Part shown: positions 25,173 through 33,044 of the stretch, one piece after another
How positions within the stretch are numbered: the first letter of the stretch is position 1
Layout: every line of letters starts with the position of its first letter
Source of the DNA: Clostridium sp. BNL1100
GTDB lineage: Bacteria; Bacillota; Clostridia; Acetivibrionales; DSM-1351
Assembly: GCF_000244875.1 (NCBI RefSeq)
Contig: NC_016791.1
Location: 4,531,001-4,595,000, forward strand
Reading direction: 5' to 3'
Length of the DNA: 64,000 nt
Program-made: the position numbers and the translations under genes
The notes under the pieces: generated by a model
The model's database searches: none
What the model was told of the DNA's origin: nothing
Seen by the model: the letters and a program-made list of their open reading frames with translations, nothing else

Positions 25173-26246
25173 TTACAAAAAATTATCGTATCCATTCTTT
25201 TTAATTATTTCAACCAGGCCTTTGACTTCCTGCGCTCTTCCTCTGGGACAAACAATAACGGCCTCATTTGTGCCCGCAACTATCATATTGTCCAGGCCTA
25301 TTACTGCAATAAGTATTCCATCAGCATAAATTACTGAATCGGTAGTTTCCAGAGCTATATAGTCGCCCTTCCAAGAGTTACTGTCCTTATCTTTTTGCAG
25401 AGTTCCCGACAATGTATCAATACTCCCTATATCATCCCAGTCGAAGGAAGCCCTTATTACACAAATATCTTTGCTTTTTTCAAGTACAGCATTGTCAAAT
25501 GAAATATCCTGTATTTCATTATATGCATTATCAATATATGTGTTAAAATTTTCACTCCCTTCATGTATAATTGCATTTGTGATTGATATAAAGTATTGGG
25601 GAATATTTTGTTTAATTTGATTAATTATTGTCTTTGATTTTCCTGCCAAAATACCTCCGTTCCACAAGTAATCACCTGATTCAAGCATTGTTCGGGCTGT
25701 CTCTTCGTTTGGTTTTTCAGTAAATCTGATAACTTTAAGAATTTGTTCTTCTGAGCCTGCCTCCTTATCTATTTTTATATATCCATAGGCAGTAGAGGGA
25801 TATGAGGGGTTAATTCCTATTACAACAAGACTATCCTTTTCCTCCGCCGCCCTAAACGCAAGATTTATTGTTTCAGTATAACCCTGCTGATCTTTAACAT
25901 ATCCGTCAGCCGGTACAAAACACAGTACTGCTTCTCCCAGTTTTTTATCAAGAAGCATTGCTGTATATGCAATACATGCAGCAGTGTTCTTCTTCTGGGG
26001 CTCTGAAATTATATTTGAATGTGGAATTATGTCCTTGACAACTTCTTTGGTCAATTCTACAAGACTTTGATTTGTTACAATAAAGCAATTGGATGGTGGA
26101 ATGCTCCGGCATACACGGTTAATTGTCTGAACCAGCATACATTCGCCGTCATCAACAGATATAAACTGCTTAGGCTTTTTTTCTTTTGACAGCGGCCATA
26201 GTCTTGTTCCTGAGCCTCCTGCCATAATAACGACAAATTTTTCCAT
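25173..26246 (-). CDS. manC: Mannose-1-phosphate guanylyltransferase
   Basis: 357 residues. The nucleotidyltransferase signature AGGSGTRLWPLSKEKKPKQF lies at the N-terminus, with FVPADGYV as the metal-site region and FTEKPNEETA as the sugar-binding segment. The C-terminal isomerase domain of bifunctional enzymes is absent, so this is the short GDP-forming type. It makes GDP-mannose from GTP and mannose 1-phosphate, the substrate for Gmd at 13 kb. It is the first gene of the leftward glycan operon; a TATAAT-like -10 lies upstream but no clear -35. GGAG precedes ATG 26246. The paralogue 4 gene follows after 26 bases. Confidence 0.94.
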   Translation of the reverse strand: MEKFVVIMAGGSGTRLWPLSKEKKPKQFISVDDGECMLVQTINRVCRSIPPSNCFIVTNQSLVELTKEVVKDIIPHSNIISEPQKKNTAACIAYTAMLLDKKLGEAVLCFVPADGYVKDQQGYTETINLAFRAAEEKDSLVVIGINPSYPSTAYGYIKIDKEAGSEEQILKVIRFTEKPNEETARTMLESGDYLWNGGILAGKSKTIINQIKQNIPQYFISITNAIIHEGSENFNTYIDNAYNEIQDISFDNAVLEKSKDICVIRASFDWDDIGSIDTLSGTLQKDKDSNSWKGDYIALETTDSVIYADGILIAVIGLDNMIVAGTNEAVIVCPRGRAQEVKGLVEIIKKNGYDNFL

Positions 26247-26380
26247 CTTTATATCTCCAAAAATGTTATTATAATCTATTTTATGTAAATTACCTTGGAT
26301 ATGTTCATACGTATTTCTATATAAGCTTCAGGACATAATACAATTTACATAGAAAATTCTATATATATGGGACGGCATAC

Positions 26381-26722
26381 ATGCAGGGTAAATATATATT
26401 ATTAGCAATTTTAAATTCAGGACTTACTGTGTTCGGACAGACACTGTGGAAAATTGGGCTTGAAAGAATGGAGGGCTACAGTTTAAGGCTTCTGCTGAAC
26501 CCACTAATACTTGCTGGGGTTTTTGTCTACGGTGTCTCTACGGTTTTGTGGTTATATGTACTTTCCAAGCTACCGTTTTCAACTGCATACCCCCTCAATA
26601 GCGTAGCTTATGCACTAAGCCTCTTCGTTGGATTTTTTATTTTTAAGGAGAATATCGACCTCCGTAAAATTTTTGGTACTATACTCATTCTGGCAGGAGT
26701 ATTTTATATAGCCAGAGGGTAA
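26381..26722 (+). CDS. EamA/SMR-like small membrane protein
   Basis: 113 residues with four predicted membrane helices, the size of a half-transporter of the drug/metabolite transporter superfamily. The last segment GFFIFKENIDLRKIFGTILILAGVFYIARG matches the final EamA/EmrE repeat. Such half-size proteins next to a GT2 glycosyltransferase often resemble ArnE/ArnF, which flip undecaprenyl-phosphate sugars across the membrane. It diverges from manC with a 134-base gap and is followed after 37 bases by the GT2 gene. The ribosome site is weak, so the start is less certain. The flippase role is inferred from context. Confidence 0.8.
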   Translation: MQGKYILLAILNSGLTVFGQTLWKIGLERMEGYSLRLLLNPLILAGVFVYGVSTVLWLYVLSKLPFSTAYPLNSVAYALSLFVGFFIFKENIDLRKIFGTILILAGVFYIARG

Positions 26723-26759
26723 AATAAATTTGGCATGAATACCGGCTTCGGAGGAATAA

Positions 26760-27470
26760 ATGAAAAGTATAATAATAATACCTGCTTACAATGAACAGGA
26801 TAATATTCTTGATGTCATAAATGATATAGAGCAAAATGCCTCAGGGTATCATTACATGGTTATAAATGACGGGTCAGCGGACAAAACAGGTTTAATATTG
26901 CGTGAAAATCACATTCCACATATTAATCTTCCTTTTAACATAGGTATAGGCGGAGCTGTACAAACCGGCTATAAATACGCATTTGAAAAAGGCTACGATA
27001 TAGTTGTACAGTTTGACGGCGACGGCCAGCACAAGGCATCTTTTATCCCTGAAATGATTAATATTCTGGAAGAAGGAAACTCAGACATGGTTATTGGCTC
27101 CAGATTTTTGGATAAAAGGGGCTACCAGTCTACCTTTATCAGAAGGTTGGGTATAAAGTACTTTCGTTTTTTGATATGGCTATTATCAGGGTCGGGAGTG
27201 ACGGACTCAACTTCCGGCTTCAGAGCCTGCAACAGAAAAATTATTGAACTGTTTTCAAAAAACTACCCTCAGGACTATCCCGAGCCTGAATCTATAATGA
27301 TTTTAAAACAAAAAAAATTAAAAATAACTGAAGTACCTGTAGAAATGAAGAAAAGGGCCCGGGGAAATTCTTCAATAAACAGGTCTCTCTCCGTTTACTA
27401 TATGGTCAAGGTTACATTGGCTATAATTTTAAGCCGCATGAGACCTCGTATAAGACGGTTTTCCAATTAA
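26760..27470 (+). CDS. GT2 family glycosyltransferase (polyprenyl-phosphate sugar synthase-like)
   Basis: 236 residues. The GT-A nucleotide-sugar fold starts at once (IIIIPAYNEQDNI). The metal-binding DGSAD and FDGDGQH (a DxD-type motif) are present, with SGFRACNRK further on. There are no C-terminal membrane helices, as in soluble or peripheral dolichyl-phosphate-mannose-synthase-like enzymes. It likely moves a sugar from a nucleotide donor to undecaprenyl phosphate. GGAGGAATAA precedes ATG 26760. It forms a three-gene rightward unit with the EamA-like and DUF2304 genes, a combination common in surface-glycan tailoring. Confidence 0.88.
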   Translation: MKSIIIIPAYNEQDNILDVINDIEQNASGYHYMVINDGSADKTGLILRENHIPHINLPFNIGIGGAVQTGYKYAFEKGYDIVVQFDGDGQHKASFIPEMINILEEGNSDMVIGSRFLDKRGYQSTFIRRLGIKYFRFLIWLLSGSGVTDSTSGFRACNRKIIELFSKNYPQDYPEPESIMILKQKKLKITEVPVEMKKRARGNSSINRSLSVYYMVKVTLAIILSRMRPRIRRFSN

Positions 27471-27493
27471 ATTTTCTTACGGAAGGTAAAAAT

Positions 27494-27838
27494 ATGAACT
27501 TACGGTTACAGATAAGTATTCTTCTTATAGGTTTTATTTTACTTACATCAATACTCAAAATGGTTCAGAAAACAAAGTTGGAACTCAAGTACAGTATTCT
27601 TTGGATTGTATCCTCTATAATGTTTATAATTATTGCTGCTTTCCCTGTCATCCCTGATTGGTTTGCAAACCTTATAGGTATAATCGAACCTGCAAATGCA
27701 GTATTTCTGGTACTTATTCTATTTGAGCTGGGTATAAATCTTAACCTTACCATAACCATTTCCAAACAGACCAACAAGGTTAAAAATATGGCACAGTACA
27801 TTGCCCTAATGGAGAACCAAAACCGTGAAAAAAGTTGA
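27494..27838 (+). CDS. DUF2304 family membrane protein
   Basis: 114 residues with three hydrophobic segments (residues ~5-25, 35-50 and 65-85) and a charged C-terminal helix of about 25 residues. The KLELKYSILWIV segment and overall plan fit DUF2304, a family nearly always encoded beside GT2 glycosyltransferases and presumed to anchor or assist them. It lies 23 bases after the GT2 gene and has a GGAAGG ribosome site. The biochemical role is not known for the family. Its stop overlaps the probable promoter of the leuS leader. Confidence 0.85.
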   Translation: MNLRLQISILLIGFILLTSILKMVQKTKLELKYSILWIVSSIMFIIIAAFPVIPDWFANLIGIIEPANAVFLVLILFELGINLNLTITISKQTNKVKNMAQYIALMENQNREKS

Positions 27839-28154
27839 AATAATCAAACTATTATGATAATCTAATATAGATTGTAAATTGATTAATTACTTATTAAAGT
27901 TATGAAGCGGAGTAGTAAAAGAAAATTTGGTCACTAAAGAGAGCTGCATACTTGGTGGAATTGTAGCTGACTACGTTCTTTGAACTCGCCGTGGAGCCGC
28001 TGATATAAAATTCAGCCGTAGGTCTTTCGTTACAGGACTTTTGAGTGAGCCTTCAGGGCTAACAAGAGTGGTACCGCGGATTAACCCGTCTCTTTTACTA
28101 AGAGACGGGTTTTTATAAGTTATTGATATTAAATAAAATAAAGGAGTTGATTAA
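27839..28154 (+). other. Noncoding region holding the leuS leader
   Basis: The gap contains the leucine T-box (about 27901-28114) and the leuS ribosome site. A possible promoter (TTGAAA 27835-27840, 17 bases, TAATCT 27858-27863) overlaps the end of the DUF2304 gene. I see no protein gene. Confidence 0.75.
27901..28114 (+). ncRNA. T-box riboswitch, leucine-type, upstream of leuS
   Basis: Stem I begins AAAGAGAGC and has CTTGGTGGAA. The specifier loop reads TTTGAACTCG, so the codon is CTC (leucine) at 27985-27987. The T-box core GAGTGGTACCGCGG is at 28066-28079. The terminator CCCGTCTCTT / AAGAGACGGG (28085-28109) with a T-run follows. Uncharged tRNA-Leu should prevent termination and raise leuS expression. 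Confidence 0.95.
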
Positions 28155-30599
28155 ATGCCATACTCAGCAGATATAGATAGAAAGTGGCAAAAAAAGTGGG
28201 AAGAAACAGATATCTACAAGTTCGATTCCGAAAACACAGATAAGAAACTATACTGTCTGGAGATGTTTTCATATCCATCAGGTGCTAACCTTCATGTAGG
28301 ACATTGGTACAATTACGGTTTAACTGATTCCTGGGCCAGAATGAAAAGAATGCAGGGATATAATGTTTTCCACCCAATGGGATTTGACGCTTTCGGACTT
28401 CCCGCAGAAAATTATGCAATAAAAACGGGTATTCACCCTCAGGACTCTACTCTGAAAAATATAGAGACAATGGAAGGCCAGCTCAAGGAAATGGGTGCTA
28501 CCTTTGATTGGGATTATGAAATAAAAACCTGTATGCCCGACTATTACAAATGGACACAGTGGCTGTTCCTACAATTATATAAGTCCGGTCTTGCTTATAG
28601 AAAAAATGCACCTGTTAACTGGTGCCCGAAATGCAATACCGTTCTTGCAAACGAGCAGGTTGTTGACGGGTGCTGCGAAAGGTGTGATTCAGAAGTAACA
28701 AAGCGTGATCTTACTCAGTGGTTCTTTAAGATAACCTCTTACGCTCAGGAACTTCTAGACAAGCTGGATACCATTGACTGGCCTGAAAAAACAAAAAAGA
28801 TACAGACAAACTGGATAGGACGTTCAGAAGGTGCTGAAATATCCTTTAAAGTTGATGACACAGATATTGAGTTTCAGGTATTTACCACCAGAGCCGATAC
28901 CCTTTACGGTGTAACATATGTTGTTCTGGCTCCTGAAAATCCAATAGTTGAAAAAATAACAAAACCTGAATACGCTGAAGCTGTTGAAAAGTATAAAAAC
29001 GATACCAAAAAGCAGACTGAAATAGAAAGGCTTTCAACAACAAAGGAAAAAACCGGTGTATTTACGGGAAGCTACGCTATTCACCCGATAACAGGAGAAA
29101 AAGTACCTGTATGGATTGCTGACTATGTTCTTGCAAGCTATGGTACCGGGTGTGTAATGGCTGTTCCGTCACATGATGAACGTGACTTCGAATTTGCAAA
29201 GAAATATAGCCTGACTATTAAGAGGGTTATAAAGAGTGCTGACGGTTCAAATGACGAGCTTCCCTACTGTGATTACGGTGTTCTGGTCAATAGTGCAGAA
29301 TTTGACGGTGTTCCTTCTGCTGAGGCAAGAACGGCTATAATAAAGAAGCTGGAAGTTGATGGTAAAGGCAGTCTGAAGATAAACTACAGGTTGAGGGACT
29401 GGCTTGTTTCAAGACAAAGGTACTGGGGTGCTCCTATTCCTATAGTTTATTGTGAACATTGCGGCGAAGTAGCGGTACCCGAAGAAAGTCTTCCGGTTTC
29501 TCTTCCTTACAATGTGGAGTTTAAGCCTGACGGGGAATCGCCTCTAAAAAAGAGTGAGGAATTTATGAATACCGTTTGTCCTAAATGTGGTGCTCCGGCT
29601 AAGAGAGACCCTGATACACTGGATACATTTGTTTGCTCGTCATGGTACTATCTCAGATACCCTGATAGCCAGAATAATGATAAGCCGTTTGACACCGAAT
29701 GGATAAACAAGATGCTTCCCGTTGACAAGTATGTAGGCGGTGCAGAACATGCCGCAATGCATCTGCTCTATGCGAGATTTATAACTAAAGCACTGAGAGA
29801 TTTGGGCTTCCTCAATTTTGACGAACCATTCCTGTCACTTGTACATCAGGGTACAATACTTGGCCCGGATGGGAATAGAATGAGTAAATCCAGAGGAAAT
29901 ACCATTTCTCCTGATGATTATGTGAGAAAGTACGGTTCCGATATATTCAGAATGTACCTTGGCTTTGGATTCAATTATGTTGATGGCGGGCCATGGAGCG
30001 ATGACGGCATAAAAGCTATTTCAAGATTTGCGAGCAGAATAGAAAGGCTTGTTGAAAGCCTTGCAGAGCAAAAGGCAAAGGCTTCCAGGACTGATATGGA
30101 CAAGGATGACAAGGAGCTGAACTATGTCCGTCATACTGCTATAAAGGGCGCTACACAGGATACCGACAGATTCCAGTTCAACACTGCAATGTCGCGTTGT
30201 ATGGAACTGGTAAATGCTCTTTACAAGTATGATGCAGAGGTTAAAGTTAAGAATATACAGCTATTTGAGGATACCATTAAAGACTTAGTAAAACTTGTCT
30301 CTCCTTTTGCCCCACACTTTGCCGAGGAAATGTGGGAACAACTGGGCTATGAGTATTCTATATTCAATCAGAATTGGCCTGAATTTGACGAAAATGCATT
30401 AGTTAAAGACACTATAGAACTGGCAGTCCAGATTAACGGTACAGTCAGGGGTAAAATAGAAGTTGCTGCCGACGCTGATAACAGTGAAGCGGAAGCTGTT
30501 GCTTTGGCTGATGAAAAAATAAAGCCGTTCTTGGATGGTAAAGAAATAAAGAAAGTAATAGTAGTAAAAGGACGGCTTGTTAATATAGTTGCAAAATAA
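28155..30599 (+). CDS. leuS: Leucyl-tRNA synthetase
   Basis: 814 residues, the normal bacterial length. The class I signature appears as [14 protein letters not shown] (HIGH motif, about residue 37-50), and the KMSKS motif as NRMSKSRGN (about residue 575). The CP1 editing domain and the two zinc-binding cysteine pairs (WCPKCN, CCERC) are present. It attaches leucine to tRNA-Leu and edits wrong amino acids. GGAG precedes ATG 28155. It is a single-gene unit under the leucine T-box, with its own terminator at 30624-30658. Confidence 0.98.
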   Translation: MPYSADIDRKWQKKWEETDIYKFDSENTDKKLYCLEMFSYPSGANLHVGHWYNYGLTDSWARMKRMQGYNVFHPMGFDAFGLPAENYAIKTGIHPQDSTLKNIETMEGQLKEMGATFDWDYEIKTCMPDYYKWTQWLFLQLYKSGLAYRKNAPVNWCPKCNTVLANEQVVDGCCERCDSEVTKRDLTQWFFKITSYAQELLDKLDTIDWPEKTKKIQTNWIGRSEGAEISFKVDDTDIEFQVFTTRADTLYGVTYVVLAPENPIVEKITKPEYAEAVEKYKNDTKKQTEIERLSTTKEKTGVFTGSYAIHPITGEKVPVWIADYVLASYGTGCVMAVPSHDERDFEFAKKYSLTIKRVIKSADGSNDELPYCDYGVLVNSAEFDGVPSAEARTAIIKKLEVDGKGSLKINYRLRDWLVSRQRYWGAPIPIVYCEHCGEVAVPEESLPVSLPYNVEFKPDGESPLKKSEEFMNTVCPKCGAPAKRDPDTLDTFVCSSWYYLRYPDSQNNDKPFDTEWINKMLPVDKYVGGAEHAAMHLLYARFITKALRDLGFLNFDEPFLSLVHQGTILGPDGNRMSKSRGNTISPDDYVRKYGSDIFRMYLGFGFNYVDGGPWSDDGIKAISRFASRIERLVESLAEQKAKASRTDMDKDDKELNYVRHTAIKGATQDTDRFQFNTAMSRCMELVNALYKYDAEVKVKNIQLFEDTIKDLVKLVSPFAPHFAEEMWEQLGYEYSIFNQNWPEFDENALVKDTIELAVQINGTVRGKIEVAADADNSEAEAVALADEKIKPFLDGKEIKKVIVVKGRLVNIVAK

Positions 30600-30623
30600 A
30601 CTTATAGTATTATAGAAAAATAT

Positions 30624-30658
30624 AAAAAGGGACAATCTTACAGGGATTGTCTCTTTTT
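30624..30658 (+). terminator. leuS terminator
   Basis: A 14-bp stem (AAAAAGGGACAATC / GATTGTCTCTTTTT, one G-U pair) with a 7-base loop and a T-run, 24 bases after the leuS stop. Confidence 0.92.
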
Positions 30659-30738
30659 GTATATTTTTCACAATTATTGTAATTTCATATCGCAATATGC
30701 TAATATTAAATTGCACAAACGTCAATGGAGACATTTTT

Positions 30739-31305
30739 ATGAATATAACTTTTTATAGAAAGCTTGCATACAAATTGGCTGATGCTATCACAAGGAATCA
30801 ACAGTACTCGGAAGTAGAGATTAAAAACATTCGTTACGGGCTGGTGTGTATTTTCTCGGATTTGTATAAAACTATTCTATATTTGCTTATTTTTACCGTG
30901 CTTTCATTAACAAAAGAATTTCTATGTGCTTTTCTTGCTTTCCTGCTGCTTCGTCCCTTTCTTGGTGGCTACCATTTTAAAAATGAAATTGTATGTATTA
31001 TAATGTCATTTATAACAATGGTCATAGCTATATTTGCAGGTAAAACAGTTATAATTCCCTACTATTTACAATTAACACTTACTGTATTTCTTCCAATCCT
31101 TGGTTTTTTAATTGCACCCGTCAATGAAAGTCAAAGGCAAGAGGGCCGAAAGAAAACAAGGACTGCTGCAGTAGTAATTAGTATTTTACTTCTACTTTCA
31201 GACTTTTTCTTTATGCCATCTAATATAATCAGTTGGTCTGTCATAGAAGTTTATTCATTATCTGTATATCAACTACTAATTATCAAATATAAGTATAAAT
31301 TGTAA
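30739..31305 (+). CDS. agrB: AgrB-like peptide-processing membrane protease
   Basis: 188 residues with several hydrophobic segments typical of AgrB. The catalytic pair is His79 and Cys86 (GGYHFKNEIVC, the family spacing of 7), preceded by LLRPFLGG. AgrB cuts the C-terminal part of the AgrD precursor and forms its (thio)lactone ring. The ATG at 30739 has GGAG 8 bases upstream; the frame is open to 30697, but no ribosome site supports that. The short agrD gene follows after 84 bases. This starts a small quorum-sensing cluster with agrC, separated from leuS by a terminator. Confidence 0.9.
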   Translation: MNITFYRKLAYKLADAITRNQQYSEVEIKNIRYGLVCIFSDLYKTILYLLIFTVLSLTKEFLCAFLAFLLLRPFLGGYHFKNEIVCIIMSFITMVIAIFAGKTVIIPYYLQLTLTVFLPILGFLIAPVNESQRQEGRKKTRTAAVVISILLLLSDFFFMPSNIISWSVIEVYSLSVYQLLIIKYKYKL

Positions 31306-31389
31306 TATTTTTTGTAAAATATATTGACTTTTTCTGTAGAATGTTAGAATATTAAGTTGAGAATTAAATTTTTTTAAGGAGTGATTCTG

Positions 31390-31497
31390 ATGAAAAAAAA
31401 TTTATTAAGATCAATTGGGAAAGTTTCATTAATAGTAACAGGCTTGATTACCGGTGCAGCTTCTAAAATATTTTGGTTGTATCAACCTGAAAATTAA
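31390..31497 (+). CDS. agrD: AgrD-like autoinducing peptide precursor, 35 aa
   Basis: A 35-codon gene with a perfect ribosome site (AAGGAG, 8 bases before ATG 31390), too short for ordinary ORF lists. The basic, amphipathic leader (KKNLLRSIGKVSLIVTGLITGAA) and the C-terminal tail WLYQPEN match clostridial AgrD precursors, where QPE/QPK follows the mature peptide. The unusual feature is that it has no cysteine. Ser25 (SKIFWLY) is the only ring-forming candidate, so a lactone rather than thiolactone is expected, with a ring of more than five residues if the cut is before QPE. It lies between agrB and agrC. Confidence 0.78.
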   Translation: MKKNLLRSIGKVSLIVTGLITGAASKIFWLYQPEN

Positions 31498-31527
31498 CTT
31501 AAAATAATCTTAACCTGTAAAAAATTT

Positions 31528-31564
31528 ACTCTAATAGTTAGAGTTACACTCCAATTATTAGAGT
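31528..31564. promoter_or_regulatory. Inverted/direct repeat between agrD and agrC
   Basis: ACTCTAATA (31528-31536) and TATTAGAGT (31556-31564) are a perfect 9-bp inverted repeat followed by a T-rich stretch. TTAGAGT also occurs twice in direct orientation (31538 and 31558) with a 20-base period, as in LytTR/AgrA binding sites. It may be an attenuator limiting agrC transcription, a regulator site, or both. Confidence 0.5.
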
Positions 31565-31571
31565 TCTGTTT

Positions 31572-32957
31572 TTGTTTAAGGTTTTTTGTTGTGTCGGAAT
31601 GTTCCTCCGGAAGGGTGTGTTAATCTCAGTGTATCTTGCAAATGAATTATTTTTAACTGTTATCGAGGGCTTTATTTTCATAATAGCCTTTTATCTCCTG
31701 TCGGGACAGCGGCAATTAATAAAAAAGAATTATACTAGGATTGCCTGGTTTGTAACGATTTATACAATATATACATACTGGATTACCAAGTTTTTGCCAT
31801 CAGGGTTGCATTCAGTTTTAATAGCATCCCTTACATGTTTTATACTTAATTATATGCTTAACGGAACTCTTTTTAAAAGTGTAGTCAAAGTTCTTATTAT
31901 TTCTTTAGTAATGGCTATTATAGAGAGTCTCATTGGTTTGACATGTATGAGTGTGATAGGCAAACCAATGTCTGTACTTATTGACAATAAATTATTACTG
32001 GCGGTTTTAGGTATTATAACAAAGCTGATTGAAAGTACTATTGTATTTATATTATATAAGTCCTATAACGGGCTTTCCTGGTTAAAAGACGGAAATCCCT
32101 ATCAGTCCAGATACAAGCAGACTCTTATCATGATTTTTGCTGTTCTATTCTTTCTGGTAGGAACAAATATTTATATTTCCAAAGACCCTCAAAACTTCCT
32201 TCTTTACAATATTTTTACCTTTGTTATATATATCGTTTTGATTATTGCAATGCTTTCTGCCTTTCGAGAAGGTTCAAAGCTTGAGATTCTACAATATGCA
32301 AATGAACTGAAAAAAGATAATGTTTATCAGTTGATTTCCTTTAACGAAATGGTGGCTAAAGAAAGACACGAATATAAGAACCATTTAAATACTATATACG
32401 GCCTTTGTACCCTAAACAGACCTGATTTAAGCGATAAGGTCAAGCAATATATAAACAATTATGCTAATAACAGCGAGACCATGAATATAAATGTATGTTC
32501 AGGTAACGACTTTGTTGACGCTATTATCAGTGTAAAATATAATAACGCTCTAAAGAAAGATATAGAAGTTCTTGTTGACTTTGAAGAACCCTTATCAAGT
32601 GCAGTAATAGACGAGGATACCGCTGTTACTGTTATATCTAATATAATAGACAATGCCTATGAATCTATCTTAGGGATAGATAGGGAAAAAAAGTTTATAC
32701 GTCTTGAGACATATATAGAGAATAATATTTACTATATGTCTATTTCCAACAACGGCCCTATGATTCCCGAAGCAAATATTAAGAAAATTTTTAGTGCAGG
32801 TTATTCTACCAAAGACAATGCATCCAAAAAACGGGGATTCGGACTTAGTATCGTACAAGCGCAGATAGATAAATGCGGGGGCAGTATCCATATTAACAGC
32901 GACGAAGAAATCACAGAATTTCTGATAACTCTTAAAGTAAATAGCCAGGTAAGTTAG
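31572..32957 (+). CDS. agrC: AgrC-like sensor histidine kinase (GHKL type)
   Basis: Up to 461 residues. Residues ~25-225 contain six or so membrane helices of the peptide sensor, and a short linker leads to the phospho-accepting box AKERHEYKNHLNTIYG. The N-box NIIDNAYESI and a glycine-rich GFGLSIVQAQ box form the HATPase_c_5 domain. It should sense the AgrD-derived peptide. The start is uncertain: TTG 31572 opens the frame but lacks a ribosome site; ATG 31599 or GTG 31629 (GGAAGGG upstream) are better candidates. No agrA response regulator follows; the next gene is an SNF2 helicase, so the partner must be encoded elsewhere. Confidence 0.88.
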   Translation: MFKVFCCVGMFLRKGVLISVYLANELFLTVIEGFIFIIAFYLLSGQRQLIKKNYTRIAWFVTIYTIYTYWITKFLPSGLHSVLIASLTCFILNYMLNGTLFKSVVKVLIISLVMAIIESLIGLTCMSVIGKPMSVLIDNKLLLAVLGIITKLIESTIVFILYKSYNGLSWLKDGNPYQSRYKQTLIMIFAVLFFLVGTNIYISKDPQNFLLYNIFTFVIYIVLIIAMLSAFREGSKLEILQYANELKKDNVYQLISFNEMVAKERHEYKNHLNTIYGLCTLNRPDLSDKVKQYINNYANNSETMNINVCSGNDFVDAIISVKYNNALKKDIEVLVDFEEPLSSAVIDEDTAVTVISNIIDNAYESILGIDREKKFIRLETYIENNIYYMSISNNGPMIPEANIKKIFSAGYSTKDNASKKRGFGLSIVQAQIDKCGGSIHINSDEEITEFLITLKVNSQVS

Positions 32958-33044
32958 CGAGTTATTTATGCAAAAACTACACATTCTTCTTCAAATTGGT
33001 TATAATAATATGATAGCTTATTTTATTATACTTTGGAGAAAATG

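Noticed and set aside
30399-30734. 111-codon frame on the minus strand across the leuS terminator
   Set aside because: It runs through the end of leuS and through the terminator stem, and is made of Phe/Tyr-rich low-complexity sequence.
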